From NCBI GenBank assembly GCA_963922205.1, contig CAWUHX010000226.1, positions 1 through 64,000 of the forward strand: 64,000 nucleotides of DNA. The letters are read 5' to 3'. Source of the DNA: Romanomermis culicivorax (Eukaryota > Nematoda > Enoplea > Mermithida > Mermithidae). The notes beneath the pieces were generated by a model. The model was not told the origin of the DNA. It saw only the letters and a list, made by a program, of their open reading frames with translations, and made no database searches. Of the stretch, positions 1-13,500 are shown piece by piece; position 1 is the stretch's first letter, and each line of letters opens with the position of its first letter. The position numbers and the translations under genes are program-made.

Positions 1-853
1 TTTTTGAAAAATCAGATTTGATCGTTTGATCGTTTTCATTCGCCGAGTTCTAAGATTAGAAATCTTCAATAAAATCCAGGAATTAGAGAATGAAATGCAG
101 AGAAATTAAAATAAATGTATATAAGATTTAATAGAAAACTTTCTATTTTTGCACATGGATCACAATTTTTTCTGTACAAAAATTAGAAATTGACGGCTTA
201 ACGAAGAGTTACTGTAGCTACGTGCGTTGCTGACGTCACGCTTAAAACATTATCCTCGCGAGTTGTACAGTAAAGATGTTGGAAAGCGGAAAATTTGAAT
301 TCACCCCAAATTCGTGCATTTGTATTGTTTTTCTTGAAATGCTTCTAAATAATAACAGTGGAAGGCAAGCACTATTTTATATTTTGACGTTTTTCTGATC
401 AACTATACATATGTCACATTGGACTGGAAATTAGAAAGTAACATTTAATAACTTTCTGAGAAAAAATTCGATTGTAAAAGCTTTGTGTAAACGATTCCAA
501 TGACAATGACTTTTTTGTCATTTTCCGATTTTCCTTTCAAGTCTTCATTTATGGTGAAATATTTACTACTTTCGGCATAGAACAAACATGGTAGATTTTT
601 CTAAACATCGTATCCCCAAACTTTGTCCATTAAAGACACGGTTTTGACGGAAGACAAAAAATTGATACTTAAAGCACTAAAGCCACTATTGATTAAGAAA
701 TCTTTTCTGTAGTAAGATGTTATAAAAAGTGGTCGGATTTTACAATTTCACTGAAAGCATGACGCAATAATTGGCATCAAGAAGATCTTGCTTAAAATTT
801 AAATACTGAATAGCACGAGAACTAAAATTCAACAAAAATTAATCACATTCCGT
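1..853. other. Presumed ten-1 intron running off the left edge
   Basis: No coding exon is recognised on either strand. The stretch holds one copy of the dispersed TAGTCTG/CAGACTA MITE (about 323-545); the rest is A+T-rich with no structure I can name. Confidence 0.6.
323..545. repeat. Dispersed MITE M1 (degenerate copy)
   Basis: It begins with GTTTTTCTTGAAATGCTTC and ends near TTTTCCTTTCAAGTC. It shares internal blocks with the better copies at 9305-9555, 31822-32075 and 33456-33696. It lies in an intron of ten-1. Confidence 0.6.
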
Positions 854-859
854 CCTCAC

Positions 860-1527
860 CAACTTATAAGGGGTCAAAGTTATGTCATCGACCAGCAAAA
901 TTTCGTTCCAGCCAATGGCGTACGTTTTAGTGACGGTCAAAAACGGCAGGCGCATAAATTGCAGGGTCACCGAGCCGCCGCCGTTGATCAACAAATCGAA
1001 CCATCCGCCCGTCCGGGTCAATGTGAAACCGTACAATGGGTTGGCCGAATCGGTGACCCGGACGCCCAACACAGGCACCAGGCCCATTTCGTTCAAAACT
1101 CGGCCTCGGATGACCGATGCGCGGCTGTCGGCGAAATAGAAAGTTGAATTAGATTTTTTAGACGACAAAAACTTGTCAACTTTGTCATCTGTAGGGCTAC
1201 TGTAGCCAAAAAATCAACTTCAAAAGTCGTATTGTAAGGAATAATGAATGATTACGAAATTATGTAAAAACTTGTCGGCTCTATAACCTCAGTTTTTACG
1301 AATGTTTCATTTTTACCTTTCATTGAACAAACTCGTATCAGCATAGTGCTGCAACGAATCGCTTTGTCGATCAAAAAGCGCACTTTTTTGGAAGAAGGAA
1401 GCGTGCGGTGGGACGGCCTGCTGCCTCAACAGGATTTGATGGGGTTCGGGAACCGCTTGGCAAAGTGTACTGTCGCGACAAGACGGGTGGTTGCAACATT
1501 CAGAGTCTTCGCAATCGGTCAAAAAGT
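860..1527 (-). CDS. ten-1: ten-1 exons 15-16: post-EGF cysteine segment and carboxypeptidase-like/FN-plug start
   Basis: Exon 15 (1527-1317) starts with TDCEDSECCNHPSC, the family's short cysteine-rich segment after EGF8, followed by a Q-rich stretch. Exon 16 (1124-860) encodes VIRGRVLNEMGLVPVLGVRV and later YGFTLTRTGGWFDLLINGG, the carboxypeptidase-regulatory-like beta fold that opens the teneurin FN-plug region. The exons join in frame (E-S-R-A-S-V-I-R-G). Exon 16 ends at a GTGAGG donor at 859-854. No further coding exon is recognised in 1-853, so the next one is probably beyond the window. Confidence 0.92.
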
Positions 1528-4500
1528 CTGAAAGAGTTTTTCTTACGCGGAAATCAGACTCAAATAAATGCTTTTCGAAATGTTTGATAAAGAATAGAGT
1601 ATTGCACATAAGTGATCATTCTGAGATTGAATACCGTATAGCCCAAAACCGAACCATGTTAATCGAAATGTGATCGAGCTACTTGAGAGCTCGTTGATAT
1701 ACAGATCGGAATTTTCAGAAGTTCAAAAATCAAGAATCAATTTTCGTAACTCTTCCTTAAATCAAGAGATATGGCATTTATACCTCCATCATTGTCGATT
1801 TTATCCGAACATTCTTGTTCCAATCGAGTTTCGCAAAACTGACCAAACGTATCCGATTGACATTCGCACTTCCACGAACTTCACCGAAAACGCATTTTCC
1901 TCGATTGCCGCAATCATTGCCGCATCCATCTATGTATACAGCAGCAAAGCTAATAGATTAGCATAAATAATTCCATCACGTAAAACTATACATATTTGAA
2001 AGAAAATTTTTTTAAAACGCTTGTAAAATAAAAAATGACACAAATAAGTATGAACTAACTTTATAATCGTTCATAAAAAGCTTTTAGAGTAGAATTTTCC
2101 GAAAACTTTCTGAGAATAATACTGTGTTTTTATAAGATGTTTTTTAAATTGAAAAATGACGAAAATTAGTCCTGTTAAAATTTTTTTACTTAAAATATAA
2201 TTGAAATATGTTTGATCATGCTTACAAATTTTTCGACCCTAATCTGACATGGATTGGAAGAAAAACCTTACACTATTATTATTTCTAATAGCATTGCAAG
2301 AAAAACAGACTATAATCTGTAGGTCTCACAAATTTTCACTTCTTTGTGATTTAGTGAACATATGGCATTGTTACATAAATGTATGTATATTTGCTTTCCG
2401 AAAAAAACGGTGTATTCCACAATACTACGCTCATGAAAATGTTCGAATTTCCTTTTTTTCACTAACCTAGCAAACAACGTTCGCCGTTCCAACCCGACTC
2501 GCAAAGGCATGTTCCGTCCGTTTGGCACGACCCGTGCTCGCCGCATCCGCATGTCTTCTGTCTACAAGCGGAGCCGGTCCAGTCGGCGTCACAGCGACAC
2601 TGGCCATTTTCACAACTTCCATGATTACCGCAATCTAGATCGCAGGCGGCCTGAAAATCAGAAGGAACCGAAAATTGTGAAAAATCTGCAGTTAATAAAG
2701 ACGTGATATTACCACAAAAAATTTCGAAAAAACCATACATGAAGGCGTTAATATACAATTTACATGCACGTTTTTCGTCTACAGTGTTACTGATGTGCAA
2801 AACGTTACGAGGTTTAACTGGATACAACTCGGTACCAGATGAAGGTGACTTCAGTATCAGATGACTCGCTTGCCAACAAAAAGTCAACTTTCACATTAGG
2901 ACTGATTTTATTGAATTGACTGTCAGGAAATAAGAGTAGTGATTCCTAATCCATAGTAAGTCTTTTAAAATAAGCATATATTATGTTGAAAGTGAGTAAG
3001 TATTGCTCTTAACTATTTAGCTTTATTATTAATTTATCGTGAAAATTTTGAAATAAAAATTATTAACGGTCTTTCGAGCTAGGCCGGAAGTTTGCAGCAT
3101 TATATGATTTGTGGTTTAGCAGAAAATTAACAAAATGAGACATCATTTTCTCTACTTCAAGAAAAACAGACTACGATGCTTCAAAAGAGAATTTAAATGC
3201 GCTTAGAAAATTTTGACTACATAATTCCAACTTTGACAATTGAATTATTTCAAGATCAATCTGATCTGGCAAAGGATTCTAGTTGTCAGGTCGGAATCGT
3301 TTGTATGAAGATGCAGCTTACTGTATTGGCACTTATCGCCGTTGTATCCAAATGTGCACTTGCAAACTTTGGCCGTCGGATCATACGGCACCTCTTCCGC
3401 TGCAGAGCTCGTCCCCAAGCACCCATACCCAAAGCCGAAGGGCAAAGTTGAGTACCAACGGGCGATTCGTTGTACTTCTTTTCGCAACTTTGGCCGTAAA
3501 AACCGTAACCACAAAAACATTTTCCTTTGGAGCAAACGCCCCTCCCCCGAACACGTGCTATCAGAGCAATCAACTGTAAGAATAAAAATGTTGTTACAGT
3601 ATGTTTCGATGCTCAAGCTCCACAAGTTAAGCTTTCGGTTTACTTTCTTCGCAAAATTTGCCCGAAAAACCAGCATCACAGGCGCATTCGCCGTCCGCGT
3701 TGCAAACTCCGCGTTTATTGCATCCGGGCACTTCACAAACATTCGAAGGCAAGTGACAATCGGCGCCTTTCCAGCCGCGATGACAGTGGCATTTGCCGTT
3801 GGTGAAAATGCCGTTTCCACTGCACAAAATCGGGCATACGGCTGGGAAGAAAGAAATTTTATTCATTTTTTGATACTAACTGTAACTCAGGGCAACCGAG
3901 GGATTTCCATTATACATCGGAGTGGGAGTTTGAGTTGACCTCACCTTGGAAGTATTTAGTTTCTGCTAGGCTTTCTACATACTTGTGTACGCAAAAAAGT
4001 TCAAATTGCTCAACTCATTCGGTCGAGCTTCAAAATTTTACGGGCTTCTATCTAGAGTAAATGTAAATTTTTGGGCTGAAAATACTCACTTTTGACCAAA
4101 CAGTGAGGGAATGTCGAATTTTCTGCGCTTCGCGCAACAAATTTTCACACTTCCTATAAAAATCCGTTTCATTCAATGCAATGTGCTGACCAAATTATTA
4201 CAATCATGACTCAAATAATAAGACTGCAGTGAAGCAAAAAGTTCACGATTTCATACAATGTTGCACTTTGTTTTGATAGCATAATCTTGAACTTTGTGAA
4301 TCGTCACTCACCGTGTTTCTGCTAAGAGGTTAGTTGCGAATTTCTGTAATTCTTGGAGCCTAATCTTCAGTTAGTTTTCTCATAGACGTACTCAATCATA
4401 ACTACAGTGAACTCAATATCTCACTCTCTTCGCAATAAGTCCCGGTATATCCTCGAGAGCACACGCATTGGCCATTTTCGCAAACGCCTTTTTCGTGACA

Positions 4501-7500
4501 GTTGTACTTGCACCCTTCGGGCGGTGTTTCGGACGCTGGAAAAGAGATGAGAGGTGACTTTTCATGAAAATCTCACAGATTTAAAGTAGCACTTACAAGA
4601 ATAGGCGGAAAATCTGACCGTAGTCACTTTTTCGTTATCGTTGAAAATGGATAAATACCATGTGCCTTCACGTAAATATTTGGTGAACGATGTCGACCTT
4701 TGAATCTGAATATGAAGAACTCTGATTTAAGAGTACAGTACCGGGAAGTCATTGATTCCAGGGCAATTATTCTCTAGTATAAACGCAAGGGCCCGGTTCT
4801 ACTGGCTTTGAAATTTATATACGTCGTGTGAAAATTCGAAAGGTAGAACTAAGCTTGAGCTTAGCTATCTTAATAGAGCAGGGTCCAGGAGTTTTGCAGC
4901 TCCAACTGCGTTTGATCTTTTAGAAACCCTGGGAGAAATCTCAAATTTTTTCAACAAAAATATTTAAACGGGTGAATTTTAAATTAGTTTAAGGGTAAAA
5001 TTTATCCAAAAACCACGAGAAACAGAGATAAAGCTATGAATTCTGCTATCTCAAACTTGGAAGCTACAGTCATCGAACTCGACCTAAAAATTTTAGACCT
5101 GATAAACAAAGCAGACTACATATCGATAGAAACCTCACAATAGAACTTCTGACGTGGAAAAACTTCAATCTGTAACGCTCAAGGAGGGACCAATCAATTC
5201 CCGACTTCAAGTAAGATCGATTTGCCCATCAAATTTTAAACAGATGCATCGATAGTAAACAGATACAGAAATGAAAATCGAGTTTATACTGTACAAGAAA
5301 TTATTTTCGAATTTTTAGTTTCTTCCATCTAGAGAATCAAATAGCCTTTCTACTCAATGGTTAAAAAATTCACATATTTCAGAATTTAATTTACAAGATC
5401 AAAGACACTGTGTAATTAATTCATAAATCACTATTGAGTATCAAATGGCAAGAATTTTTTTACAACAATTGATGTCGATTGATCTAAACAATTTTGATCT
5501 CTCATGCTTACCGATCGAAGCTTACTGCAGATGAACTACCTACTGTGACAGAGTTTCAAAATTTTCACTTCGATTCCTACAGTAAACCAGTTTACTTTTT
5601 TGTGATTGAAAACTAGCTTCAGTAGGAAAAGACATCTTTTCAGGAGTCAGGAGTGCAAAAAACATTTTAAATGCCTGACAAGCTTTTGAGAGAGCTCACT
5701 CGTCCATAAAGTTTTCTGCCATCGTACAAATCGTCGGTCGACCGTTTCCGCGGCGAGATCGTGGCGTGCAGCTTGGCGGCTATCAAAATTTCTACGAAAT
5801 CCGACTGCGTAGGCGTCGGCGGCAAAGTTTGTCGTCCGTAGACGGCCAAACGAGCCGATGGGTCTTCCATCGTCCAATTGAATTGCACGAACGAATCGCG
5901 TCGTACATAAAACGACGACGAACGAAAAACGTTGGGCGCCAAATCGGCCACGACTTGATCGCCGAACGGAAATTTTTCTGGCAAAGGGCGCAGGAAAACG
6001 TTAATTTTTGGATCGAATTGTTGAAGATCGTTTGATAGTCGACCGGACTTCGTAAAATCGTTTGTTCCATCGACTGTTGGTGGGTAAGTATTGTTGTAAG
6101 TGGGAAGTACGAAACCTCAAAAATAATGATTAAAAATGAATAACGAAGTTAAAAGGAAGCTTTTAATATCAAACAAATTGAACACTATATAAGGAAGGAT
6201 ACAAACCGAATAAAATTCAACAGATAGAAGAACAAAAATAAAATTGCAGAACAAAAAATAATAACGAAAAATCACACAAGAAAGTCAGAAATCAAAATAA
6301 AAGGAACCAAAGGAAAGGGGCGGAAAAAACGAACATTGAAAAGAAAGAGGCAGAAAAGGTTAATGAAGACATAAAGGAAGCAAATGGAAAAAGGCAAACA
6401 AAAAAGCTCAAAACAGAGAGGAACCAAACTAAGATATGAAATTGAAACTAAAGTACAAAGACTAATAGAAGGAAAAACAGCGAAAGTGTATAAAAATAAT
6501 CAACAATAAAATCAAATATGCATTCGAGAAAACTTATGCGCGTAAAATACAAAGAAAACAAAAGCAGTCAACACTGGAGTTGTCTTGATCCCTTGCAGCC
6601 TTATTTGAAAACAAAATGCTCAAAGCAAGTAGAGAAAATACGAAAACAAATACAAAAAACACGGACAAAAGTAATTTTATCGAAACGAAATACAGACATG
6701 AAAAATATAACATGTGCGAAAAACGTGAGAATGGAAGGATAAATAGAAACACTATGACAATACAGGCAGAGAATTTTAATTCGTAGAAAAAAGAAAATAA
6801 ACAAGTTGAATAGAATCCAGAAGCGGTAAAATGAAGACAAAGAAAATAATAGAGTAACTAGAAATGAAAAATAGGAAAAAGGGAGTGAAAGTGGGCGAAG
6901 AAACAAAGAAACTGAAAAAATTAGAGAATGAACAAACAAATAAATCAAACACAGAAGCAATAAAAAGGGGGAAAAAGCAGGCAATGCTGGTAAACGCATT
7001 AAAATAAAACTTAAAAATAAAAACAAGGAATAAATGGAAAAACAAACAAAAAATAAACAACCCATGAAACAACTTAAGTAAAATTGTCAAAAAGACAAAA
7101 ATTACGGGAAAAAACTGAAAACTGGATTCTCGGCTCATTCTAATTCATTCCACTCACTCAAAAAATAAAAGATCACAGCTAAGGAGAATAATAAACCGGC
7201 GGCTAAAACGTAGCTCAAAATTTTCCACGAACAATAAATCTGCCTCAATTTCCATTTCGTCGCCGAACAGTATTTCTTGTTACCGCTCACGACACAGCTG
7301 TTATAGTGAGGTTTGATAGGCGACATTGATACGGGCACCGTTGTACGAGCAGACGGCAATAGGGAGTAATTTTGTCTGAAAACAAGTATCCATGGATAAG
7401 GTGAAAATGCCACAGGTTTTATTTTTGAAAGAATGAAATCTCATTAAATGGGTATATACTTTTTTCATGACCATGCAGAGAAATTTCATCTGGAAAAACA

Positions 7501-10500
7501 CGCTTGCAATAAGCATTGAGAACCCGTTAGTACTATCTTCAGAATTATCGACAACAAACTCAAAGTAGTTGGTCAAATACACTTTATCAGACCAAAACCT
7601 AGAAAAAATGTCGAGTTTATATCTAAAAAATAAATTTTGCAAAGAATATCGACTTTTTAAAAGATTCCTTCTACTTTTAGGGATATATCTTGGCAACCGT
7701 TGATACAAAAATTTGCCTTTTCTGATCACTCTCGTACGTCATTTTCGTTACAATGTGAACTTGACGAAATATTCTAGTAAACTTAAGATTTCAAAAAATT
7801 ATGTCCCGAAAATCATTTGAACAAATCACAGTCACTCTGCCTGCAGTGGGCAAATCTGTTGAATGAAAATTTGAATTTGAGCAAATGATTTCGGTCTAAA
7901 ATCGTTCGATTTTATAGAATCGCCCTTTTAAGAAAATTACTTTTGATTTTTTCATAATTTCAGGAATACAGATTTGACATTTCCACTTTATTTGCAGTTC
8001 ATGTGTAGTATTTTTAAAAATGATGTCAATTCATCGTAAACACTCGATAAATAAGATATTTTTTTGCAAGGAGCAAGACATTCATCATAGCTACAGAAGG
8101 TCTTTCTGGCAGTTTTGGTATTATTGTGCTATTATCAGATGATCATAATCTTTATGTAACAGTATTCGCAAAAGTAGGATTCTCACTAAAACTAATTCTT
8201 AATGCCACATGCAAATGTGTTTTTTAATTTTAACGTATGTACGAGTAAAATTCATCACCACTTCACATATTGCGCTTTTTTGATTCATCTGACAAGATTC
8301 TACCAGTCAGTACAAAAATGACCGTTTTTCGCTCTGTACGTAAAATGCTTTCTCTTTCTACCGCAATGATTGCGTAACGGCCGGATATACTCTTGGGACT
8401 GTTGCATTTATACCCATCTCGCATACAGTATTATATTCTACAACAGAATCACCCGTCCGAACAAAAATGACACTTGGTAATTAAATTAAGTCGACCGTAC
8501 TTCGATCGAAAGGCCGTTCGACACCGGACGGACGGACAGACAGACGACGACCTATGTACTTTTTACGGTTCACAAAATTTGCATAATTACTGCATACACA
8601 AGGTTGGTGATTGTGTCACCAAAAGCTCGTATGCTAATTTTTACGAGCTGCTTCGAAAACAGACGCGAAATCCCCATTTCAAACCAATTAGCATGACTCC
8701 TTATTTCTCTATCTTCCAAATCCTACTCAAGAAAACGGAGAATAGAAATGTGCCCGCTGACAACTAATAAGTAAACAACTCACTTATTGGTCTGTTGTTT
8801 CTCCATATCGGATCTTCGGCAATTAGGGGACAATGTGGTACTGGTTCGTCCTGTAAAAAATGGAAATTCAGCAACAACTATCGTGTCAAATATGATATTA
8901 TATATAGGCAGCATCAAAAATCAATGGCAAAAATATCTAAAAAATTGTCTCCAGTAAGTTTCAGATGATTACATTATCCGACAGATCCCATTAGTATTTT
9001 CGACCAAATAAAACTTTCTGCAATGATGTCACGCATAGCAAGTTTTGAAAGAAATCAAAATAAAATATGTACCGAAAAGTTCGAGAACATCGAGTATATC
9101 AGCAAGATTTATAGTTACTTGTTTTGAGTAATCACAAAACTTTGAAAACTATCAAATACTCATATGTCGGATATACAGGGTGAGCCAAAAAAGGCGACCG
9201 GTGCTGACTTTCATAACTTTCGAATGGATGAAGCTTTTTTAATGCGGATTACAGCATTAGAATTCCTGTTTATTTTTGTTGTAACGAACAGAGTTTTATG
9301 CTCTTATAGTCTGTTTTTTATAAAATGCTTCCAAGTAGAAAAGTGACACAAATCAGTACTGTCGTCAAAATCGTTTTCATAGAGCTCTTACTGAAAAATT
9401 TTTCACTCGAAAAGTTGTTGAAGGTTAGATCAGCAAGCTCACAAATTTCCAATCCTATATGATACATTGTTTACCAGAAAATCGTCAAAATCTGAAATAC
9501 TACTTGCTTTCTACTTTCATTATTTAGAAGCATTCCAAGAAAAACAGAATATAGTCTTTATGGTTTCTACATAAACAAAAATTTCGTAAAAGCGATCATT
9601 TTTCAAAAAGTAAAAGTTGTGAAATCAAAGTAAACCTTTTCCTGTTGTGAGAAAAAGTTTTGTAAAGCTGTTTACACACAATAATACTTTTAAAATTATA
9701 CAGATTTGCAATTTCCACGTAATTAAAAGTCATTTCAATATGGGCAAAATTTCGCGAAAATCAATAGCTTTTGTCTTGAAATTGGAAAAAAGCGAAATCA
9801 AAGAAAAATTGTCATTAACCAGTTTGAAAAACGATTAAAATTCGCGGTGAAACAGAAAGGAGGACATATTGAAACGGTTCTCTTGCAGTTCTCAGCTAGT
9901 ATATTATGGTTCTTATGACTGAATCTATTTTACTTTTTTTCCGTTATAAAACATGTTAATTTATGTCTATTTTTCAATTTTTATTAGCAAAAATATCGAC
10001 CTTCAATATTTTTGATTCTAGTCGGTCAATATTTGAACAGTCTGGCTGAAGCATTGCAGTTTTTACGCCAGTTTGGCAACAATCCACATTGAAAAAGCTT
10101 CATCCATTCGAAAGCTGTGAAAGTCGGCATCGGTCGCCTTTTTTGGCTCACGCTGTATAAGGAAAATGTGTTCATACAATAATCAATACAGGACAATAAA
10201 ACGATCAAAAGCTAAACAGTCAATTTTTTGGATTCAAGTATGCGGATAAGCTAGTACAGTTTCAAACTGTTAGAGGATCGAGAAAAGTAGACATTTGTTA
10301 AACTGCTTGAAATTCAATTATAAAAAAAATTCAGATTAGACAGAAAAAACCTAATGGAAAACAAGTAAAAAAGTGAGAAGCAAAAAAATATTGACACAAA
10401 AAATGAAATGCGAAGGTGAAAAGCGGAATAAAAAGAGTCGGAAAAAGGACCAAATTGAAAAAAAATAGTTGACAACGAGGAGAAAAACGATCATTGTTCA

Positions 10501-13500
10501 AAGGTAGTAGAAAATAAAAGGAATACGTGAAAAAAGAAAAATTATAAGAAGTGAATAGAACAATAATGTCAAGTCCAAGCTTATAAATGAGCAAAGTATG
10601 AGTCGGCAATTCAAAAGGGAAGATAAATGCAGAAAAAAGAAATTAGTAGAATCACTAGCTAAGCAAGATGAAGAAATGGAGAGTTCAGAATAGATCGAAC
10701 ATTGAAACGCTTATGCAAAAGCGGATAATGAGCATAAAATTGATATGCCGACAAAGTCAAATGTGAGCAGAAATTTAAAAGTAGAATACTTAAATTCATG
10801 TGTAACTAAATGTAATATGTCATTAGTATTAATATTCTAATTTTCATTCTAGAATCTCTATTCCAAAACGAAATGTCTAGTTGCAAAAAGTCATATAATT
10901 ACAAAAATATCGATAATTATAGTAATTAGCTCATTTGCGACAGAAAAATATCGATCATCGGACCGTTTTAAGCTCAGAAGGAAATTTGAAAACGAAAGGA
11001 GCCATGCCGACATTTAATTATAATTATAGAAGTTTCCAACAACGACGAAAAGCGACGAGAATCACCTGGCACCTCTTCTATTCCACTAACTGCAAAAGTA
11101 GCATGTTCCTACCTCTATATAATGACTACTGCAGCTTCTATTTTTAATTATGCAAGATTGCCGGGAGGTGGTCGTGCGGGACCGCGAATGGACATCAATA
11201 ATTAGGGAATCACCCAAAATATATACATAATTGTTAGGTACTGTAGAGGATATTATATATTATTCAATCACTGAAGAAGCACTTAATGATTGGAGAAAAT
11301 ATGAAAAAGCAGACCTACCCACGTACGCGAAATATAATAATTACAAAACAACAAGCTATAGAATCTCCTACGGGGCTTAACTTTATAATTGAGGAAATTG
11401 ATTTGCATATTAGATTCTACGGAGAGGGGGAAAGATACTGTAGTATAGACTAGACGACCGGCGAACCGTTTATAGAATCTGACACCGGGGATAATTACCC
11501 GGTAAAAGCCGATGTCAGACGAGGAGAACGAACGCAAAATTGATATGTCTAAAAATAGTGAAAATGACGTTCAAGATTAGAATCAATATTGCTGATCAGT
11601 TTATCAGAATACTGCCACCTGGCGAAAAAGTTATACAACTACAGTGTCTGGGTCACTAATCAGATTTCGAAAATTTACTGAGAGAGCGATATTAAAATTC
11701 TTCAGATTTATCTCCTGATTTATGGAGTTAAATATTTACTTGAGTTCAAAAAGAAATCTGGAAAAGGAATTCTACTAGCATAAATGTAAAAAAATTGCCC
11801 CAGTCTGATTTCGTCATTACTGAATAAAATCTTGACTGTATTTTCTTACTTGTTCTCAATTAAACTTTCCACTTCTCACACATTATATTTCGTTTCAAAT
11901 CATCCAAAAAATTATAGAAAAACATAGTTTTGGTCCTATCCGAAATACTTTGTTCGAGACGACGATTCATAAGTTTCGTCAATTACATTCGTTGATAAAT
12001 TCTTTTAAGTGAAAAGATATCGGGGTGATCCAGCTATACCTCAACAAAGACTGATCTTAAGGGGCGCAGAATTTTACACAAAAATTCCATCCGAGCAGGA
12101 AATATCCTCTCAAAACCAACACGAACAAAAAATACGGTAACAGGTGAACGAAATTGGTTAATCCCTAATCCTATCCGGGACATGAACACGTACAAAAAAG
12201 TGAGAAGATCTTCATTTTTCAAGAAAGACCCACAAACGACAGCTGCGGTTTCCCTTTGTGTGTCGTCCTTTCCTACTCTCCTTCGTTCTTTTTTCGTCAC
12301 TCAAGCGGCATTTAATTAAGTAGATGAGAGTTCATTTCTGTAGTATATAGGGGGAAAATGTTCCTCTAATCGATCCATAAAAATTGGGACAGTTTCTTGG
12401 ACACGCCTGCCAATCATATCCATAAGAACAAAAAGTGAAACATGTCATCATCTGGCTGAATTGACCGCTGGTCAATGTCATTTCGGACATATTGTATAAA
12501 TACGTAGTGGTCAAAAATGGTGTTATGGGAAAATGTACAATTTTCGATTCAAAGAGGGAAATGTGGAATAATACAAAAGAAAATGCTACAAAATTTTGTC
12601 CAAAGATATAATGATAAAAGTGACACAATAAGGCAGGAAATTGCACGAATCTGTAAAAAGGACAAATGAGCGCGAACCGTAACCGAAATTGGGAGGAAAT
12701 ACAAAATGTAGAATCACAAGAAAAGTGGATTGGAGATTGAATTTTTTAGACAAAATCATTGAATTATCAATGAATCAGGATGCATCAGTTGAAAAACTTG
12801 ATAAATTTCCAAAATACTAGTTCCTGGTTTGTTTCGGAATCTTTTGAGCTTTAACCACAAAAAACAAGGTCCAGAAAGCACATAGTCCGATAAACTTGAA
12901 ATTTACACATGATCCGTTCGGCAGTTTTCATTTTGTTGAGATATATGAAAAAATGGGCCAAAAAGTCAAATATGTACTGACGAAAAATACCATTTTGAGA
13001 GTTGCTAAAAAGTAATACTATGTCAGAAAAATGTAATACTCCACATTAACAATGATGCCCGGTAGAAGAAGACCTTTGAAACACTTTCAGTCACTGAAAC
13101 ATGTTGGCTCCATATTTATTTTTCGGTGACCAAACGAAAAAATTATTGATCATTATGAGAAATTTTAAGCGTTACTTGCAATAAATCTGAAATATATCAG
13201 TCAAAGCGAATACTTTAGAAATTAGGATTAGAACGGAATTTTTGAAGAATGTCTTCTAACACTAGATTACGGCGCTTATAATATAAATTACTCGGGAGAA
13301 GTTAGATTTAGACAATTGAAAAGAAGAAACTGATCATGAGTGGTGCGATGCTATTCCATAAAATATAAGCAATATAAAAAACAAGTGGGTAAAAAATGAG
13401 CAACAATGGCGTCACATATGTCAAAAAATTCTGGTCAATAAAAAATAAAAAATATCGCTAATTAAGAAAGTAGGAAAGTTCGCGTTGCAGGTCAAAATAA

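Noticed and set aside
3342..3938. Long plus-strand ORF of 198 codons.
   Set aside because: It lies antisense across the teneurin EGF exons; cysteine-rich coding DNA often keeps the opposite strand open.
6534..7138. Several overlapping minus-strand ORFs rich in Phe, Leu and Ser that look like membrane proteins.
   Set aside because: They are translations of the polypyrimidine strand of an intron and have no real TM pattern or start context.
12332..12646. Minus-strand ORF with a cysteine cluster (CFTFCSYGYDWQACPRNC) in a ten-1 intron, considered as a nested small secreted-protein gene.
   Set aside because: No signal peptide next to the cluster, no splice or polyA support, and the flanks are A+T-rich intron.
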